From an uncultured Clostridia bacterium (lineage in GTDB: Bacteria > Bacillota > Clostridia > TANB77 > CAG-508), in assembly GCA_947627295.1 (NCBI GenBank), contig CANQVJ010000003.1:1-64000 (forward strand): 64,000 nt of DNA, written 5' to 3'. Shown here in pieces: positions 27,965-38,758 of this stretch; within the stretch, counting starts at the first letter, position 1; the number at the start of each line of letters is the position of its first letter. Made by a program: the position numbers and the translations under genes. The notes under the pieces were generated by a model. The model saw only the letters and a list, made by a program, of their open reading frames with translations, was not told where the DNA came from and did no database searches.

Positions 27965-29356
27965 ATGGAAAGCAGAAAAAAGCGTAGTTTAAATGCAACG
28001 CAAATTTTAGTATTAGGCGTAATCATAGCAATTTTTCTAGGAGCAATAATATTAAAATTGCCAATAAGCAATCAAGAAGGAAAAAATATTTCATTTACTG
28101 ATAGTTTATTTGTATCAACATCATGTCTTTGTGTTACGGGGCTAACAACTGTTGTGCCAGTAGAACAATTCTCACTATTTGGCCAAGTAATGTTAATGGT
28201 ACTTATAGAAATCGGTGGATTAGGCTTCATGAGTTTTATTGCACTTATATTAATGCTAATGGGAAAGAAAATAAATTTATCAGAAAGAGTAGTAATTAAA
28301 GAAGCTCTAAATCAAAACAACCTAAAAGGTTTAATGACATTAATAAAAAGAATATTTATATACACAATAACTTTTGAAACCATAGGTGCGTTGCTTTTAA
28401 TGATTAGGTTTATACCAATCTATGGAATAGGTAAAGGAATATTTTATTCGTTTTTCCATTCAATATCCGCATTTTGTAATGCAGGGTTTGATATAATAGG
28501 AGCTAATAGTTTAATACCATATCAATATGATGTTATAATAAACATAGTAGTAATGGCATTAATTATAGTGGGGGGTTTAGGCTTCACGGTATGGACTGAT
28601 ATTGCAAAATCTATAAAACTTGTAATAAAAACAAAAAGTTCATTTAAAAGAGCATGGAAAGAACTTAGTATACATACAAAAATAGTATTAGTAACAACGA
28701 TAGTACTATTAATAGGAGGGACAATAATTACATTTGCACTAGAAAGAAACAATATAGGCATCATGAAAAATGATACATTACCACAACAAATAATGAAGTC
28801 AGCATTTCACTCTACAACATTAAGAACAGCAGGTGCAACAACAATAAATGTAAGCAACTTAACTTCAACAACTAAATTCATTTCAATGTTATTTATGTTT
28901 ATAGGTGGTTCGCCAGGTAGTACCGCTGGTGGTATAAAAACTTCAACATTTGCAATTATTATTTTAATGGTAATAAGCTTTATAAAAGGTGAAGATAAAA
29001 CAAGTGCATTCAAAAGAAAAATACCTTTTAAAACAATAAAAAGGGCAGTTGCTCTTGTGGTTATAAGCATGTGCATTGTGGTCATTTCAATCGTTCTGCT
29101 TACAATCACAGAAAGAAATAATCCAAATATAGAATTTATGGGAGCAACTTATGAAGTATTCTCGGCATTTGGCACTGTAGGCCTTACATTAGGGGTTACA
29201 CCAATACTGAGCATACCAGGAAAAATTTTAATTATGATATTAATGTATATTGGTAGAGTAGGTCCAATAACATTATCATTTGCATTATTCTCAATGTATA
29301 ATAAAAAGAAGCCACATACAAGAAAATATCCAGAATGTGATTTATTAGTAGGATAA
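27965..29356 (+). CDS. ktrB: Potassium/sodium uptake protein, KtrB/TrkH family
   Basis: The 463-residue integral membrane protein has a fourfold repeat of M1-P-M2 units. Filter-type glycines are visible in SCLCVTGLTTV, SISAFCNAGFDI, TLRTAGATTIN and FSAFGTVGLTLG. KtrB is the ion-translocating subunit that works with the cytosolic KtrA ring. The next gene, 13 bases downstream, encodes KtrA, so the pair forms an operon. The ATG follows AAGAGGGGAAGCT. Confidence 0.92.
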   Translation: MESRKKRSLNATQILVLGVIIAIFLGAIILKLPISNQEGKNISFTDSLFVSTSCLCVTGLTTVVPVEQFSLFGQVMLMVLIEIGGLGFMSFIALILMLMGKKINLSERVVIKEALNQNNLKGLMTLIKRIFIYTITFETIGALLLMIRFIPIYGIGKGIFYSFFHSISAFCNAGFDIIGANSLIPYQYDVIINIVVMALIIVGGLGFTVWTDIAKSIKLVIKTKSSFKRAWKELSIHTKIVLVTTIVLLIGGTIITFALERNNIGIMKNDTLPQQIMKSAFHSTTLRTAGATTINVSNLTSTTKFISMLFMFIGGSPGSTAGGIKTSTFAIIILMVISFIKGEDKTSAFKRKIPFKTIKRAVALVVISMCIVVISIVLLTITERNNPNIEFMGATYEVFSAFGTVGLTLGVTPILSIPGKILIMILMYIGRVGPITLSFALFSMYNKKKPHTRKYPECDLLVG

Positions 29357-29369
29357 TAGGAGGGGAAAA

Positions 29370-30008
29370 ATGGCAAAGAAATTAAATATTCTAGTTTTAG
29401 GAGTAAAAACTTTTGGAGCAAGTATCGTAAGACAATTATATGAATATAATTGTGATGTATTAGTTATAGACAAAGATATGGATAGAATTGAAGAAATAGC
29501 CGATTATGCCACAGAAGCAATTGAAGTAGATATTAGAGATTCTTCAGAACTAAATAAATTATCTCTAAATAACTTTGATGTTGCAGTTGTTACTGTTGAT
29601 GATATTGGAGTGAGCATCATTGCAACAATGCTATTTGAAGAGGCAGGCATACCAAAAATCATAGTAAAATCTTCAAGTGATATACATAAAAAGATATTAG
29701 AAAAAATGGGGGTCGATTTTATCATTTCCCCAGATAAAGAAATGGGAGTTAAACTTGCCAAAAGTATAATGGATATAAACATTATAGATTCTATTTATGC
29801 ATCAGATGAATATGATATAGCTGATATTAGTGCTAACAAAAAATGGGTAGGTAAAACCTTAGAGAAGTTGGAACTTAGAAGCAAATACGGTATGAATGTT
29901 ATAGGTGTAAAAAGTTTAAATGAAAAGATACAAATTTCACCAGAAAAAGAATATAAAATAAAAGCAGGAGATAGATTAATAGTTATTGAAAATAAAAATT
30001 ATAAATAA
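29370..30008 (+). CDS. ktrA: KtrA/TrkA-type regulatory subunit (RCK domains)
   Basis: 212 residues: an RCK-N Rossmann domain with VLGVKTFGASIVRQL and the acidic VIDKD at the end of the second strand, which binds nucleotide, then an RCK-C domain ending in EKEYKIKAGDRLIVIENK. It gates the KtrB channel in response to ATP/ADP. The usual GxGxxG is GVKTFG here. Co-transcribed with ktrB. Confidence 0.93.
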   Translation: MAKKLNILVLGVKTFGASIVRQLYEYNCDVLVIDKDMDRIEEIADYATEAIEVDIRDSSELNKLSLNNFDVAVVTVDDIGVSIIATMLFEEAGIPKIIVKSSSDIHKKILEKMGVDFIISPDKEMGVKLAKSIMDINIIDSIYASDEYDIADISANKKWVGKTLEKLELRSKYGMNVIGVKSLNEKIQISPEKEYKIKAGDRLIVIENKNYK

Positions 30009-30014
30009 AATTCT

Positions 30015-30046
30015 AAATGCCTTTTTTAAATAAAGAGGCATTTTTT
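30015..30046 (+). terminator. ktrBA operon terminator
   Basis: AAATGCCT...AGGCATTTTTT after the ktrA stop. Confidence 0.75.
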
Positions 30047-30102
30047 GATTTTAGAAGAATATAATACAATGTGAAAGTTTTGTGAAAAATATATAAATAC
30101 AC

Positions 30103-30131
30103 TTGACATTTATATAAAAAAGGTATATAAA
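30103..30131 (+). promoter_or_regulatory. groESL promoter
   Basis: TTGACA, 17-base spacer, TATAAA, immediately upstream of a CIRCE-like operator. Confidence 0.8.
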
Positions 30132-30132
30132 A

Positions 30133-30159
30133 TTAGCAGTCAGCACATTTGAGTGCTAA
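30133..30159 (+). promoter_or_regulatory. CIRCE-like operator (HrcA binding site)
   Basis: TTAGCAGTC-N9-GAGTGCTAA matches the CIRCE inverted repeat (TTAGCACTC-N9-GAGTGCTAA) except for one base in the left arm. It sits just after the -10 element, so HrcA repression of groESL is expected. Confidence 0.9.
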
Positions 30160-30181
30160 AAAAGAAAGGTAGGTAATCTAA

Positions 30182-32129
<1,948 letters not shown>

Positions 32130-32141
32130 AATTATATATTA

Positions 32142-32179
32142 CAATCCACAAAAGATTCAAAATTTGTGGATTGTATTTT
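32142..32179 (+). terminator. groESL terminator
   Basis: AATCCACAAA...TTTGTGGATT followed by TATTTTTTT. Confidence 0.85.
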
Positions 32180-32192
32180 TTTGTGGTATAAT
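32164..32192 (+). promoter_or_regulatory. Promoter of pheA, overlapping the groESL terminator
   Basis: TTGTGG, 17-base spacer, TATAAT. The -35 element lies in the right arm of the groEL terminator. Confidence 0.6.
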
Positions 32193-32223
32193 TGGTCTAG
32201 AAATTACTAAAGGGGGAATCAAT

Positions 32224-33030
32224 ATGAAGGTTGGTTATTTGGGTCCCAAAGGAACCTTTTCATATGAGGCAGCTAAGAATTATTGTAAAAATGGAGAAGA
32301 ACTCATAGAATATAAAACTATTCCAGAAACAATATTAGCATTAAAAGATAAAAATATAGAAAAGGCAGTTGTACCAATAGAAAACTCTTTACAAGGATGT
32401 GTCACAGATGCAATAGATACCTTAATTCAAAATGAAGATTTAAATGTATATGTAATTGACGAAATTATGCTTGAAATAAGGCAGAACTTAATTGCTAAAA
32501 AAGAAATAGAATTAAAAGATATAAAAAAGGTCTATTCACATCCTCAGGCAATTTCACAATGTAGCAACTTTATTGAAAAAAATTTAAAAGGTTGTGAAGT
32601 AATTCCGGTAGAAAGTACAGCAGGGGCAGCCAAAAAAGTACAAATGGAAAACGAAGAAGACATTGCATGCATTGGAAATGCCTCATGTGTAAATCAATAC
32701 AATCTAAAATTATTAAAAGAAGATATTCAAGATAATTCTTCTAATAAAACTAGGTTTTGGATTTTAAGCAGAAACAAAGAAGTAGAAAACCCTAAAAAAA
32801 TGTCTATAATCTTTTCTGTTAAAGATAAGCCAGGAGCATTATATAATGTGTTAAAAATTTTTAATAAATATAATTTGAATCTTACAAAAATAGAATCAAG
32901 GCCAGCTAAAACAGTACTTGGAGAATATATCTTTTGGATAGATGTAACAATGAAAGATAGCAATGAAAATAAGGCTATCAAAGAAATACAAGAAAAAAAT
33001 ATTTATATAAAAATTCTTGGAAAATATTAA
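32224..33030 (+). CDS. pheA: Prephenate dehydratase
   Basis: The 268-residue enzyme makes phenylpyruvate from prephenate in phenylalanine synthesis. The catalytic domain begins MKVGYLGPKGTFSYEAA and contains VVPIENSLQGCVTDAID. Residues 190-268 form a regulatory ACT domain with KPGALYNVL and ESRPAKTVLGEYIFWID, the usual Phe-feedback site. ATG at 32224 has AAAGGGGGA upstream; an earlier in-frame start would lie inside the promoter. An aminotransferase gene follows after 20 bases. Confidence 0.95.
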   Translation: MKVGYLGPKGTFSYEAAKNYCKNGEELIEYKTIPETILALKDKNIEKAVVPIENSLQGCVTDAIDTLIQNEDLNVYVIDEIMLEIRQNLIAKKEIELKDIKKVYSHPQAISQCSNFIEKNLKGCEVIPVESTAGAAKKVQMENEEDIACIGNASCVNQYNLKLLKEDIQDNSSNKTRFWILSRNKEVENPKKMSIIFSVKDKPGALYNVLKIFNKYNLNLTKIESRPAKTVLGEYIFWIDVTMKDSNENKAIKEIQEKNIYIKILGKY

Positions 33031-33050
33031 AATGAAGGGAAGAAAGTATT

Positions 33051-34236
33051 ATGATTTCAGATAAAATGAAAACTTTTGTTGGAAGCAACTCAGTAATTAG
33101 GCAAATGTTTGAAGAAGGAAAGCGCTTAGAAAAAATATATGGTAAAGAAAATGTGTATGATTTCAGTTTAGGAAATCCAAATGTGCCAGCACCAGAAGAA
33201 GTAAAAAATGCCATAATAAAAATAGTTCAAGAAGAAGAACCGGTTTTTTTACACGGATATATGAGTAATGCTGGATATGAGGATGTAAGAGAGAAAATAG
33301 CTGATTACATAAACAAAAACCATGGAACTAATTTTGGATTTAAAAATATAATAATGGTAGCCGGTGCTGCAAGTGGATTAAATGTTGTATTAAAATCAAT
33401 ATTAAATCCAAATGATGAAGTAATAGTTTTCGCACCATATTTTAGTGAGTATAGGAGTATTGCAGGAAATTATGACGGCAAGGTAGTTGAAGTAAAACCT
33501 GATACTGCCACATTTGAACCACAACTTAATGAATTTGAAAATAAAATAAACAAAAATACAAAGGCCGTAATTATCAATACACCTAATAATCCAACAGGAG
33601 TAATTTATTCTGAAGAAACTTTAAAAAACATAGCAAAAATTTTAGTAAAAAAAGAAACCGAAATAGGACACCCAATTTATCTAATATCTGATGAACCTTA
33701 TAGAGAACTTGTTTATGATAATACTGAAGTTCCTTATGTTACAAAATACTATAAAGATACAATAATTGTGTATTCTTATAGCAAATCGCTTTCACTTGCA
33801 GGAGAAAGAATAGGGTATGTTGCAGTCCCAGAAGAATTAGAAGATAGCAAAAATATGATAGAAGCAATAACAATTGCCAATAGAATTTTAGGAACAGTAA
33901 ATGCTCCTTCTTTGATACAAAGAGTTATACCATATTGCCAGGAAGCAAAAACCAATATAGAATATTATAAGAAAAATAGAGATTTACTATATGAAATATT
34001 AACAGAAAATAATTTTAAATGTGTTAAACCTCAAGGAGCTTTTTACTTATTTGTAAAAACACCAATAGACGATAAAGAATTTTGCAATATGGCAAAAAAA
34101 TATAATTTGCTATTTGTACCAGGTAGTGCATTTGCATGTCCACGGATATGTAAGAATAGCATATTGTGTTTCACATGAAATGATAGTTAGGTCTAAAGAA
34201 GCATTTGCTAAACTTTCATCTTCTCTAAAAAATTAA
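33051..34236 (+). CDS. Class I PLP aminotransferase, probably aspartate/aromatic type (needs one CGG +1 shift)
   Basis: With one skipped base the protein is 394 residues. The PLP lysine lies in YSYSKSLSLAGERIGY (about residue 247); NTPNNPTGVIYS and SDEPYRELVYD are family motifs. Codon 365 is CGG (34143-34145). Skipping its C gives FACPGYVRIAYCVSHEMI, which contains the arginine that binds the substrate carboxylate; the zero frame ends 11 codons on and loses it. Its place 20 bases after pheA suggests transamination of phenylpyruvate, but substrate specificity is inferred. Confidence 0.9.
34143..34145 (+). other. CGG +1 recoding site (aminotransferase)
   Basis: In-frame CCA CGG A. Skipping C gives GGA in CPGYVRIAYC. 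Confidence 0.92.
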
Positions 34237-34285
34237 GTTCACTAAAATTGCACAAGAGCATATACATATAATAGGGGTGAAGTAA

Positions 34286-34516
34286 TTGGAAAGAGGTTTA
34301 GATTTTAAACATAAAGAAGTTATAAATGTAAACGACGGCAAAAGACTGGGGCATGTTCAAGATGTATGTGCAGACTTAAAAACAGGAAAAATAACAGCAA
34401 TAATTGTTCCAGGTGGAAACAAAATGATAAATGTATTTTCAAGGCTAAACGACATTACAATCCCTTGGGAAAGTATAAAATGTATCGGGGAAGAATTAAT
34501 ATTAGTAGATATTTAA
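34286..34516 (+). CDS. YlmC/YmxH-family PRC-barrel sporulation protein
   Basis: A 76-residue protein consists of a single PRC-barrel domain (DFKHKEVINVNDGKRLGHVQ ... ITIPWESIKCIGEELILVDI). YlmC/YmxH proteins are common in spore formers; their molecular role is not settled. The TTG start has a GGGGTGAAG site upstream. It lies 49 bases after the aminotransferase gene, possibly on the same transcript. Confidence 0.85.
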   Translation: MERGLDFKHKEVINVNDGKRLGHVQDVCADLKTGKITAIIVPGGNKMINVFSRLNDITIPWESIKCIGEELILVDI

Positions 34517-34523
34517 AAACTAC

Positions 34524-34552
34524 TTGATAAAATGGTAAAAAAATGTTATATT
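34524..34552 (+). promoter_or_regulatory. Promoter of the rubredoxin gene
   Basis: TTGATA, 17-base spacer, TATATT, about 35 bases before the start. Confidence 0.6.
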
Positions 34553-34587
34553 ATTTACAGTAAAATATGTAGAAGGAGGTCTAATAT

Positions 34588-34725
34588 ATGAAATACGAAT
34601 GTACAGTATGTGGATACATATATGATGAAGAAGTTGAAAAAGTTAAATTTGAAGATTTACCAGATGATTGGAAATGCCCAATGTGTGGCGTAGGAAAAGA
34701 AATGTTTAAAAAAGTTGAAGATTAA
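34588..34725 (+). CDS. Rubredoxin
   Basis: A 45-residue iron protein with the two CxxCG knuckles that bind a single iron: CTVCGY (residues 5-10) and CPMCGV (residues 34-39). Spacing and the DDWKCPMC segment fit a classical rubredoxin, though it is slightly short. It serves as an electron carrier, in anaerobes often for oxygen or peroxide detoxification. AGAAGGAGG precedes the ATG. It is followed by its own terminator. Confidence 0.95.
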   Translation: MKYECTVCGYIYDEEVEKVKFEDLPDDWKCPMCGVGKEMFKKVED

Positions 34726-34729
34726 AAAC

Positions 34730-34765
34730 AAAAGAGTACTCTAAATTATTAAGAGTACTTTTTGA
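34730..34765 (+). terminator. Rubredoxin gene terminator
   Basis: AAAGAGTACTCT...AGAGTACTTTTT. Confidence 0.75.
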
Positions 34766-34783
34766 AAGTTTATGGAGGCTAAA

Positions 34784-35281
34784 ATGAAATTAAATATAGT
34801 ATTAGTAGAACCTGAAATACCACAAAACACAGGAAATATTGCAAGAACATGTGCAGCAATAGGAGCAAAGTTGCATTTAGTATATCCATTGGGGTTTTCA
34901 ATATCGGAAAAGGCAGTAAAAAGAGCTGGGCTAGATTACTGGGATAAAGTTGAAATAGAAGAACATCCTTCATTTGAAGATTTCTTAAAAAAATACAACC
35001 CTGAAACTACAAATATGTATTTTGTAACAACAAAAGGACAACATATATATTCAGAACCAAATTATAATAAAATGGAAGAAGTATATTTGTTATTTGGAAA
35101 AGAAACAAAGGGGTTACCAGAGCCAATATTGCAAAAATATATAGATAGAACAATTAGAATTCCAATGCGTGAAACTTTGCGTTCTCTTAATTTGTCAAAT
35201 TCTGTTGCAATTGTCGCTTACGATGTTCTTAGACAAGCAGAATTTGATAATTTAGAAACAACCAGCAAATACTTCAACTAA
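34784..35281 (+). CDS. trmL: tRNA (cytidine(34)-2'-O)-methyltransferase
   Basis: The 165-residue minimal SPOUT enzyme methylates the wobble ribose of tRNA-Leu species. Signatures are VEPEIPQNTGNIARTCAA, LLFGKETKGLPEPIL and RIPMRETLRSLNLSNSVAI. ATG at 34784 is chosen because GGAGG lies five bases upstream; an earlier ATG four codons before would include that site. Confidence 0.93.
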   Translation: MKLNIVLVEPEIPQNTGNIARTCAAIGAKLHLVYPLGFSISEKAVKRAGLDYWDKVEIEEHPSFEDFLKKYNPETTNMYFVTTKGQHIYSEPNYNKMEEVYLLFGKETKGLPEPILQKYIDRTIRIPMRETLRSLNLSNSVAIVAYDVLRQAEFDNLETTSKYFN

Positions 35282-35286
35282 AATAA

Positions 35287-35327
35287 AAAAATAGAGTAGC
35301 AAGAAAAAACTTGACACTCTATTTTTT
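35287..35327 (+). terminator. trmL terminator
   Basis: AATAGAGT...ACTCTATT followed by a T-run. Confidence 0.7.
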
Positions 35328-35328
35328 A

Positions 35329-35357
35329 TTGTCGAAAACACAAAGTTCTTGAGAACC
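35329..35357. repeat. Short two-hairpin motif, copy 2
   Basis: Aligns with 3958-3987 at most positions. The second stem is GTTCT-tg-AGAAC, against GTTCC-tg-GGAAC in copy 1, a compensatory change. Confidence 0.5.
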
Positions 35358-35740
35358 TATTTTAAATTAAATTGTGTTTTTGAATATACTTTGTTATTGT
35401 AAAAAGATATACTTGCACTTGCTCCAACGCCAACACCGTCCCAAGTATAATATTTGTAATTTTTTCCGCCAATTTGTGTTTCACTTGAGAAAGTGCCCTC
35501 TGCTCCAACAAGTTTTACAACTTCACTGTAAGACATACCAACTTTGATTTGATTAAACTCATCCAAAGTAATATCACCTTTAGTTTCTTCTTCTTGAATT
35601 GTGTTTACAAATTCCTTTCCGGCATCTACCACAGTGTCACTAGTTTTTTTCAAAACGAAGGTTCCCCAAAGACAGAACAATAATGCAAATGCAAGCCAAA
35701 TTATTACAATAATTAAAATTACTTTTAAAATAGTTTTCAT
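35357..35740 (-). CDS. Membrane-anchored DUF3862-like protein
   Basis: 127 residues: an N-terminal membrane helix (ILIIVIIWLAFALLFCLWG) and an extracytoplasmic domain with the DUF3862/BLIP-like signature IKVGMSYSEVVKLVGAEGT ... GGKNYKYYTWDG. The family is common in Firmicutes but has no assigned function. It has its own ribosome site and is monocistronic. Confidence 0.75.
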   Translation of the reverse strand: MKTILKVILIIVIIWLAFALLFCLWGTFVLKKTSDTVVDAGKEFVNTIQEEETKGDITLDEFNQIKVGMSYSEVVKLVGAEGTFSSETQIGGKNYKYYTWDGVGVGASASISFYNNKVYSKTQFNLK

Positions 35741-35915
35741 ATTTTCCCCCTTTTCTTTTGTAAATTTTGTCGAATTAAAAGTATTTTATATTGATTTTAT
35801 TAAATATTATCATAAAAACATTATAAAATCAATACTTTTTAGCAAAAATGTAAACAAATAGGTTACAGAAATAATTTTACAGATAAGATAAAATTATTAT
35901 ACAAGGGGTTTTTCT

Positions 35916-36149
35916 ATGAAAAGAGTATATTTTAGGAAAAATATTTATGATAATATTAGAAATAATATAAAAAAATATAGAAGACAAAAAGGCTTAACAT
36001 CTTCTGATGTAGCAACCGCAATAGGTATTACTGATGAATATATGAGAAGACTGGAAAGTAAAAAATCAAATTGTGGATTTTCTTTTGAAACACTTTATAA
36101 AATATCTGTTGCACTAGATGTTTCTATTGATATGTTAATAAAAAAATAA
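35916..36149 (+). CDS. Small XRE-family HTH regulator
   Basis: The 77-residue protein is almost only a Cro/CI helix-turn-helix: RNNIKKYRRQKGLTSSDVA ... GITDEYMRRLESKKSNCGFS ... ISVALDVSIDMLIKK. The ATG follows AAGGGG. It contains arginine codons of the AGA type only. Targets are unknown. The next gene, on the opposite strand, is a ribbon-helix-helix type protein. Confidence 0.85.
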   Translation: MKRVYFRKNIYDNIRNNIKKYRRQKGLTSSDVATAIGITDEYMRRLESKKSNCGFSFETLYKISVALDVSIDMLIKK

Positions 36150-36189
36150 AAACGATTGGGAAATTAAATTCTTAATCGTTTTTTTTTGT
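36149..36189 (+). terminator. Terminator after the XRE gene
   Basis: AAACGATT...AATCGTTTTTTTTT. Confidence 0.8.
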
Positions 36190-36201
36190 AGGAAATGCGA
36201 A

Positions 36202-36387
36202 TTATTTATTACTTTTTTTGTTATCTTCTAGATTATTTAAAGCATACTCACATGCTTGAATTACAAATCTTGAAAATGTTACATTTTGACCTTGTATTGC
36301 ATTTTCAATGTTTTCAATTAATGGAATTGGAAATCTTATTGTTTTATTTTCTGTTTCTTTTTTATTAGGTTTTATTTGAAAAGACAT
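36202..36387 (-). CDS. Small ribbon-helix-helix-like protein
   Basis: 61 residues. The segment KTIRFPIPLIENIENAI followed by FSRFVIQACEYALNN resembles the beta strand and two helices of an Arc/MetJ-type DNA-binding domain. ATG at 36387 is preferred because AGGAGG lies eight bases upstream. No partner toxin gene is adjacent. The role is likely regulatory. Confidence 0.65.
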   Translation of the reverse strand: MSFQIKPNKKETENKTIRFPIPLIENIENAIQGQNVTFSRFVIQACEYALNNLEDNKKSNK

Positions 36388-36526
36388 CGGCACTACCTCC
36401 TATACACATATTGTATTGCAAAAAACAAAATAATAAAGCATTGCAAAAAGTATTATAAAAAGTATTGCATTTTTGTTTTAGGTTTGATAAAATATAATTG
36501 AATTATACAAAAGAAAGGGGAAAAAT

Positions 36527-37063
36527 ATGAAAATAAACATAAGAGAAGAAAAGGGAATAACACTGAAGAAAATATTAATTATCGTAGCAGCAATAGTCGT
36601 AGTATTATTTATAATAGGTAGTATAGGTGGAAGCTCTGATAAAAACAAAACAAGTTCAAGTAAAAGTACTACTACCAGTATTACAAAAGAAGATCGTTCA
36701 ACATATACAGCAAAATGTGCTAAAATTGATTATTCTACACTTGCTAGAAATCCAAATGTGTATAAAGGGAAGGACTATACTTTTACAGGTGAAGTTATAC
36801 AGGTTATTGAGGAAGGAAAAAGTGTTACATTAAGAGTAAATGTAACTCCAAAAAAATATGAATATTCAAAAGAAACATATTATGAAGATACAATACTTGT
36901 CTATTATGAATATTCAAGTGATTACGAAAGCAAAATTTTAGAGGACGATATTGTAAAAATTTATGGAAAATCAGGTGGAAGTTATACATATGAATCTGTT
37001 ATGGGTGGCGCAATAACGGTACCTATGATAAATGCAATGTATATAGATATACAAAACAAATAA
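36527..37063 (+). CDS. Membrane-anchored protein with an OB-fold (tRNA_anti-like) domain
   Basis: 178 residues: a membrane helix (KILIIVAAIVVVLFIIGSIGG), a Ser/Thr-rich linker and a C-terminal domain (CAKIDYSTLARNPNVYKGKD ... FTGEVIQVIEEG ... DIVKIYGKSGGSYTYES) that resembles the tRNA_anti-like OB fold found in Gram-positive surface proteins. Function unknown. The ATG follows AAAGGGGA. Confidence 0.7.
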   Translation: MKINIREEKGITLKKILIIVAAIVVVLFIIGSIGGSSDKNKTSSSKSTTTSITKEDRSTYTAKCAKIDYSTLARNPNVYKGKDYTFTGEVIQVIEEGKSVTLRVNVTPKKYEYSKETYYEDTILVYYEYSSDYESKILEDDIVKIYGKSGGSYTYESVMGGAITVPMINAMYIDIQNK

Positions 37064-37098
37064 AAATTTAGTGTTATAAAAATGTGTTAATAAAAAAT

Positions 37099-37135
37099 AG
37101 AGTACTAAGAAAAGTCAAATAATTCCTAGTACTCT
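37099..37135 (+). terminator. Terminator hairpin, inverted near-copy of 40204-40240
   Basis: AGAGTACTA...TAGTACTCT followed by TTTTC. The 37 bases are the reverse complement of 40204-40240 with one mismatch. Confidence 0.8.
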
Positions 37136-37150
37136 TTTTCTTTAAAATCT

Positions 37151-37225
37151 TGGTGACCCGTACGGGAATTGAACCCATGATTCCGCCTTGAGAGGGCGGC
37201 GTCTTAACCTCTTGACCAACGGGCC
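37151..37225 (-). tRNA. tRNA-Glu (CTC)
   Basis: Acceptor GGCCCGT/ACGGGTC, anticodon arm CCGCC-CTCTCAA-GGCGG with anticodon CTC, T-loop TTCAATTC, CCA encoded. Confidence 0.93.
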
Positions 37226-37318
37226 GATTACCTATATATTTATATCACATTTTTTTTCAAATGTCAATCACTGTCAAAATTTGATTTTAAAATTTTCGAA
37301 AAAATGTTCGATTTTCTA

Positions 37319-37347
37319 TTGCTTTATCATTAAATAAATGGTATAAT
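37319..37347 (+). promoter_or_regulatory. Promoter of the PemK/MazF-like gene
   Basis: TTGCTT, 17-base spacer, TATAAT. Confidence 0.55.
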
Positions 37348-37377
37348 ATGTAAAAATTATATTAAGAGGAGAATTGA

Positions 37378-38058
37378 ATGAAAAGAAATTTCAAAGAGAG
37401 AATAAGTGCTATTAATCATAAAGATAATTCTTTAAATAGATTAAATACTTCTTTTTTAACACATATTAACTTAAAAGAATATAAGAAAAGTCATCTTCTT
37501 GCTTATTGGATATACGATTATGCTAAATACCATGATGATGAGCGCACATTTGATACATCTAAAATAATTTCTTTTAAACGAGGATGTATTATAAAAGCAA
37601 ATCTTGGTTTTAACATAGGACATGAATTAGGTGGATTACATTATTGTATTGTTTTAGATAAATTTGATAATCCTAGAAATGGAACTTTAAATGTTATACC
37701 TTTAACATCAAAAAAATCGAAAAAATATCCACTCTCATCAGTAGATTTAGGTGAAGAAATCTATAATACATTAAATAACTTATATTCAAAAGAAATTCGA
37801 AAATTATCTAATGAATATAGAAATATTGGGAGCCTACCTGCAGAAAGAGTTAAACAATTTACCTACGACTATGAATATGTAAAAAAAATAAAAAATGAAA
37901 TATCTAAAATGAAAATAGGAAGCATAGCATTAATAAATCAAATAACCACAATAAGTAAACAAAGAATATTTGATGATGAGATTTTACGAAAGGTTCGTTT
38001 GTCAAATAATAGCCTTAATCTAATAGATAAACAAATTATAAAATTTTTTACAAAATAA
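37378..38058 (+). CDS. Long PemK/MazF-like protein
   Basis: 226 residues. The core from about residue 62 (FKRGCIIKANLGFNIGHELG, GLHYCIVLDK, TLNVIPLTSKKSK) matches the PemK/MazF toxin fold: RG at the start of the first strand and the IPLTS strand. About 60 extra residues precede it and a long helical C-terminus (VKKIKNEISKMKIGSIALIN) follows. MazF toxins are mRNA endonucleases. No antitoxin-sized gene lies beside it, so it may be a solitary member with another role. It lies between tRNA-Glu and the tmRNA gene. Confidence 0.75.
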   Translation: MKRNFKERISAINHKDNSLNRLNTSFLTHINLKEYKKSHLLAYWIYDYAKYHDDERTFDTSKIISFKRGCIIKANLGFNIGHELGGLHYCIVLDKFDNPRNGTLNVIPLTSKKSKKYPLSSVDLGEEIYNTLNNLYSKEIRKLSNEYRNIGSLPAERVKQFTYDYEYVKKIKNEISKMKIGSIALINQITTISKQRIFDDEILRKVRLSNNSLNLIDKQIIKFFTK

Positions 38059-38059
38059 A

Positions 38060-38080
38060 GGAGAACAGCTAGTGTTCTCC
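38060..38080 (+). terminator. Hairpin after the PemK-like gene
   Basis: GGAGAAC-agctagt-GTTCTCC immediately after the stop, without a strong T-run. A second hairpin (TATATTGC-AA-GCAATATA) lies at about 38099-38116. The rest of the gap up to 38224 is AT-rich, with no gene seen. Confidence 0.45.
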
Positions 38081-38224
38081 AAAATCTTCTAACGCCCGTA
38101 TATTGCAAGCAATATAGGGAAAGTTTTATTAAATATATTTTAGCATAATATATTTAATTTGTCAAACATTTGACACTACTATTGTATGCAAAAAAATAGA
38201 AAAAATGTAATCTTATAAATAAAT

Positions 38225-38579
38225 TGGTGGAGGCGAGGAGAGTTGAACTCCTGTCCATAATAGTTTCCAAATAAATTTCTACAAGTTTATTTTGTCTTTA
38301 AAATTCATTTAAAGTATTCCGACAAACAGGATTACTTTAAATATATCTTTTTAAATACCCACTATTACAAAAGATAACTCATAGTTTTGTTTCCCACAAA
38401 CATGGCACTTTATCTAAACATGTGGGGTGAATAGTAAAGCGTAGCTGCTCTTAGGCAGCTAATGCTAATTCATTATTTTCATCAGCGTTTAATTTAAGTT
38501 TCCGTTTTTTTAAGTGGCCAACGGAGCCCACTACTTGCTATTTATAATTCCACTATTATGTCGAAACCATTACGCCCCC
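38225..38579 (-). ncRNA. ssrA: Transfer-messenger RNA (tmRNA)
   Basis: About 355 nt on the minus strand. The 5' end GGGGGCGTAATGGTTTCGAC and the 3' end ...CGCCTCCACCA form the tRNA-like domain with TTCAACTC in the T-loop. The tag reading frame encodes (A)NADENNELALAA followed by TAA, a standard degradation tag ending ALAA. It rescues stalled ribosomes, which may matter here since CGG codons could cause pauses. Confidence 0.95.
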
Positions 38580-38650
38580 ATATACTTTTATATTATACCA
38601 CAAATCCTTGAGCATAGCAAGATACCTAAGTGGATTTTTATGGTAATTTT

Positions 38651-38679
38651 TTGACAAAACGGTAAAAATGTGGTATAAT
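38651..38679 (+). promoter_or_regulatory. Consensus promoter of an unknown gene
   Basis: TTGACA, 17-base spacer, TATAAT: perfect consensus. The likely start point near 38686 leaves a leader of about 70 nt with the pairings GCCCT/AGGGC and GTGAT/ATCAC. Confidence 0.75.
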
Positions 38680-38758
38680 AATAAGTGAAGTTGCCCTAGA
38701 GGTAACCATATTTTACAGGGCGTCTGTGATCCCGAAGACTCAAATCACGGAAAGTAAA

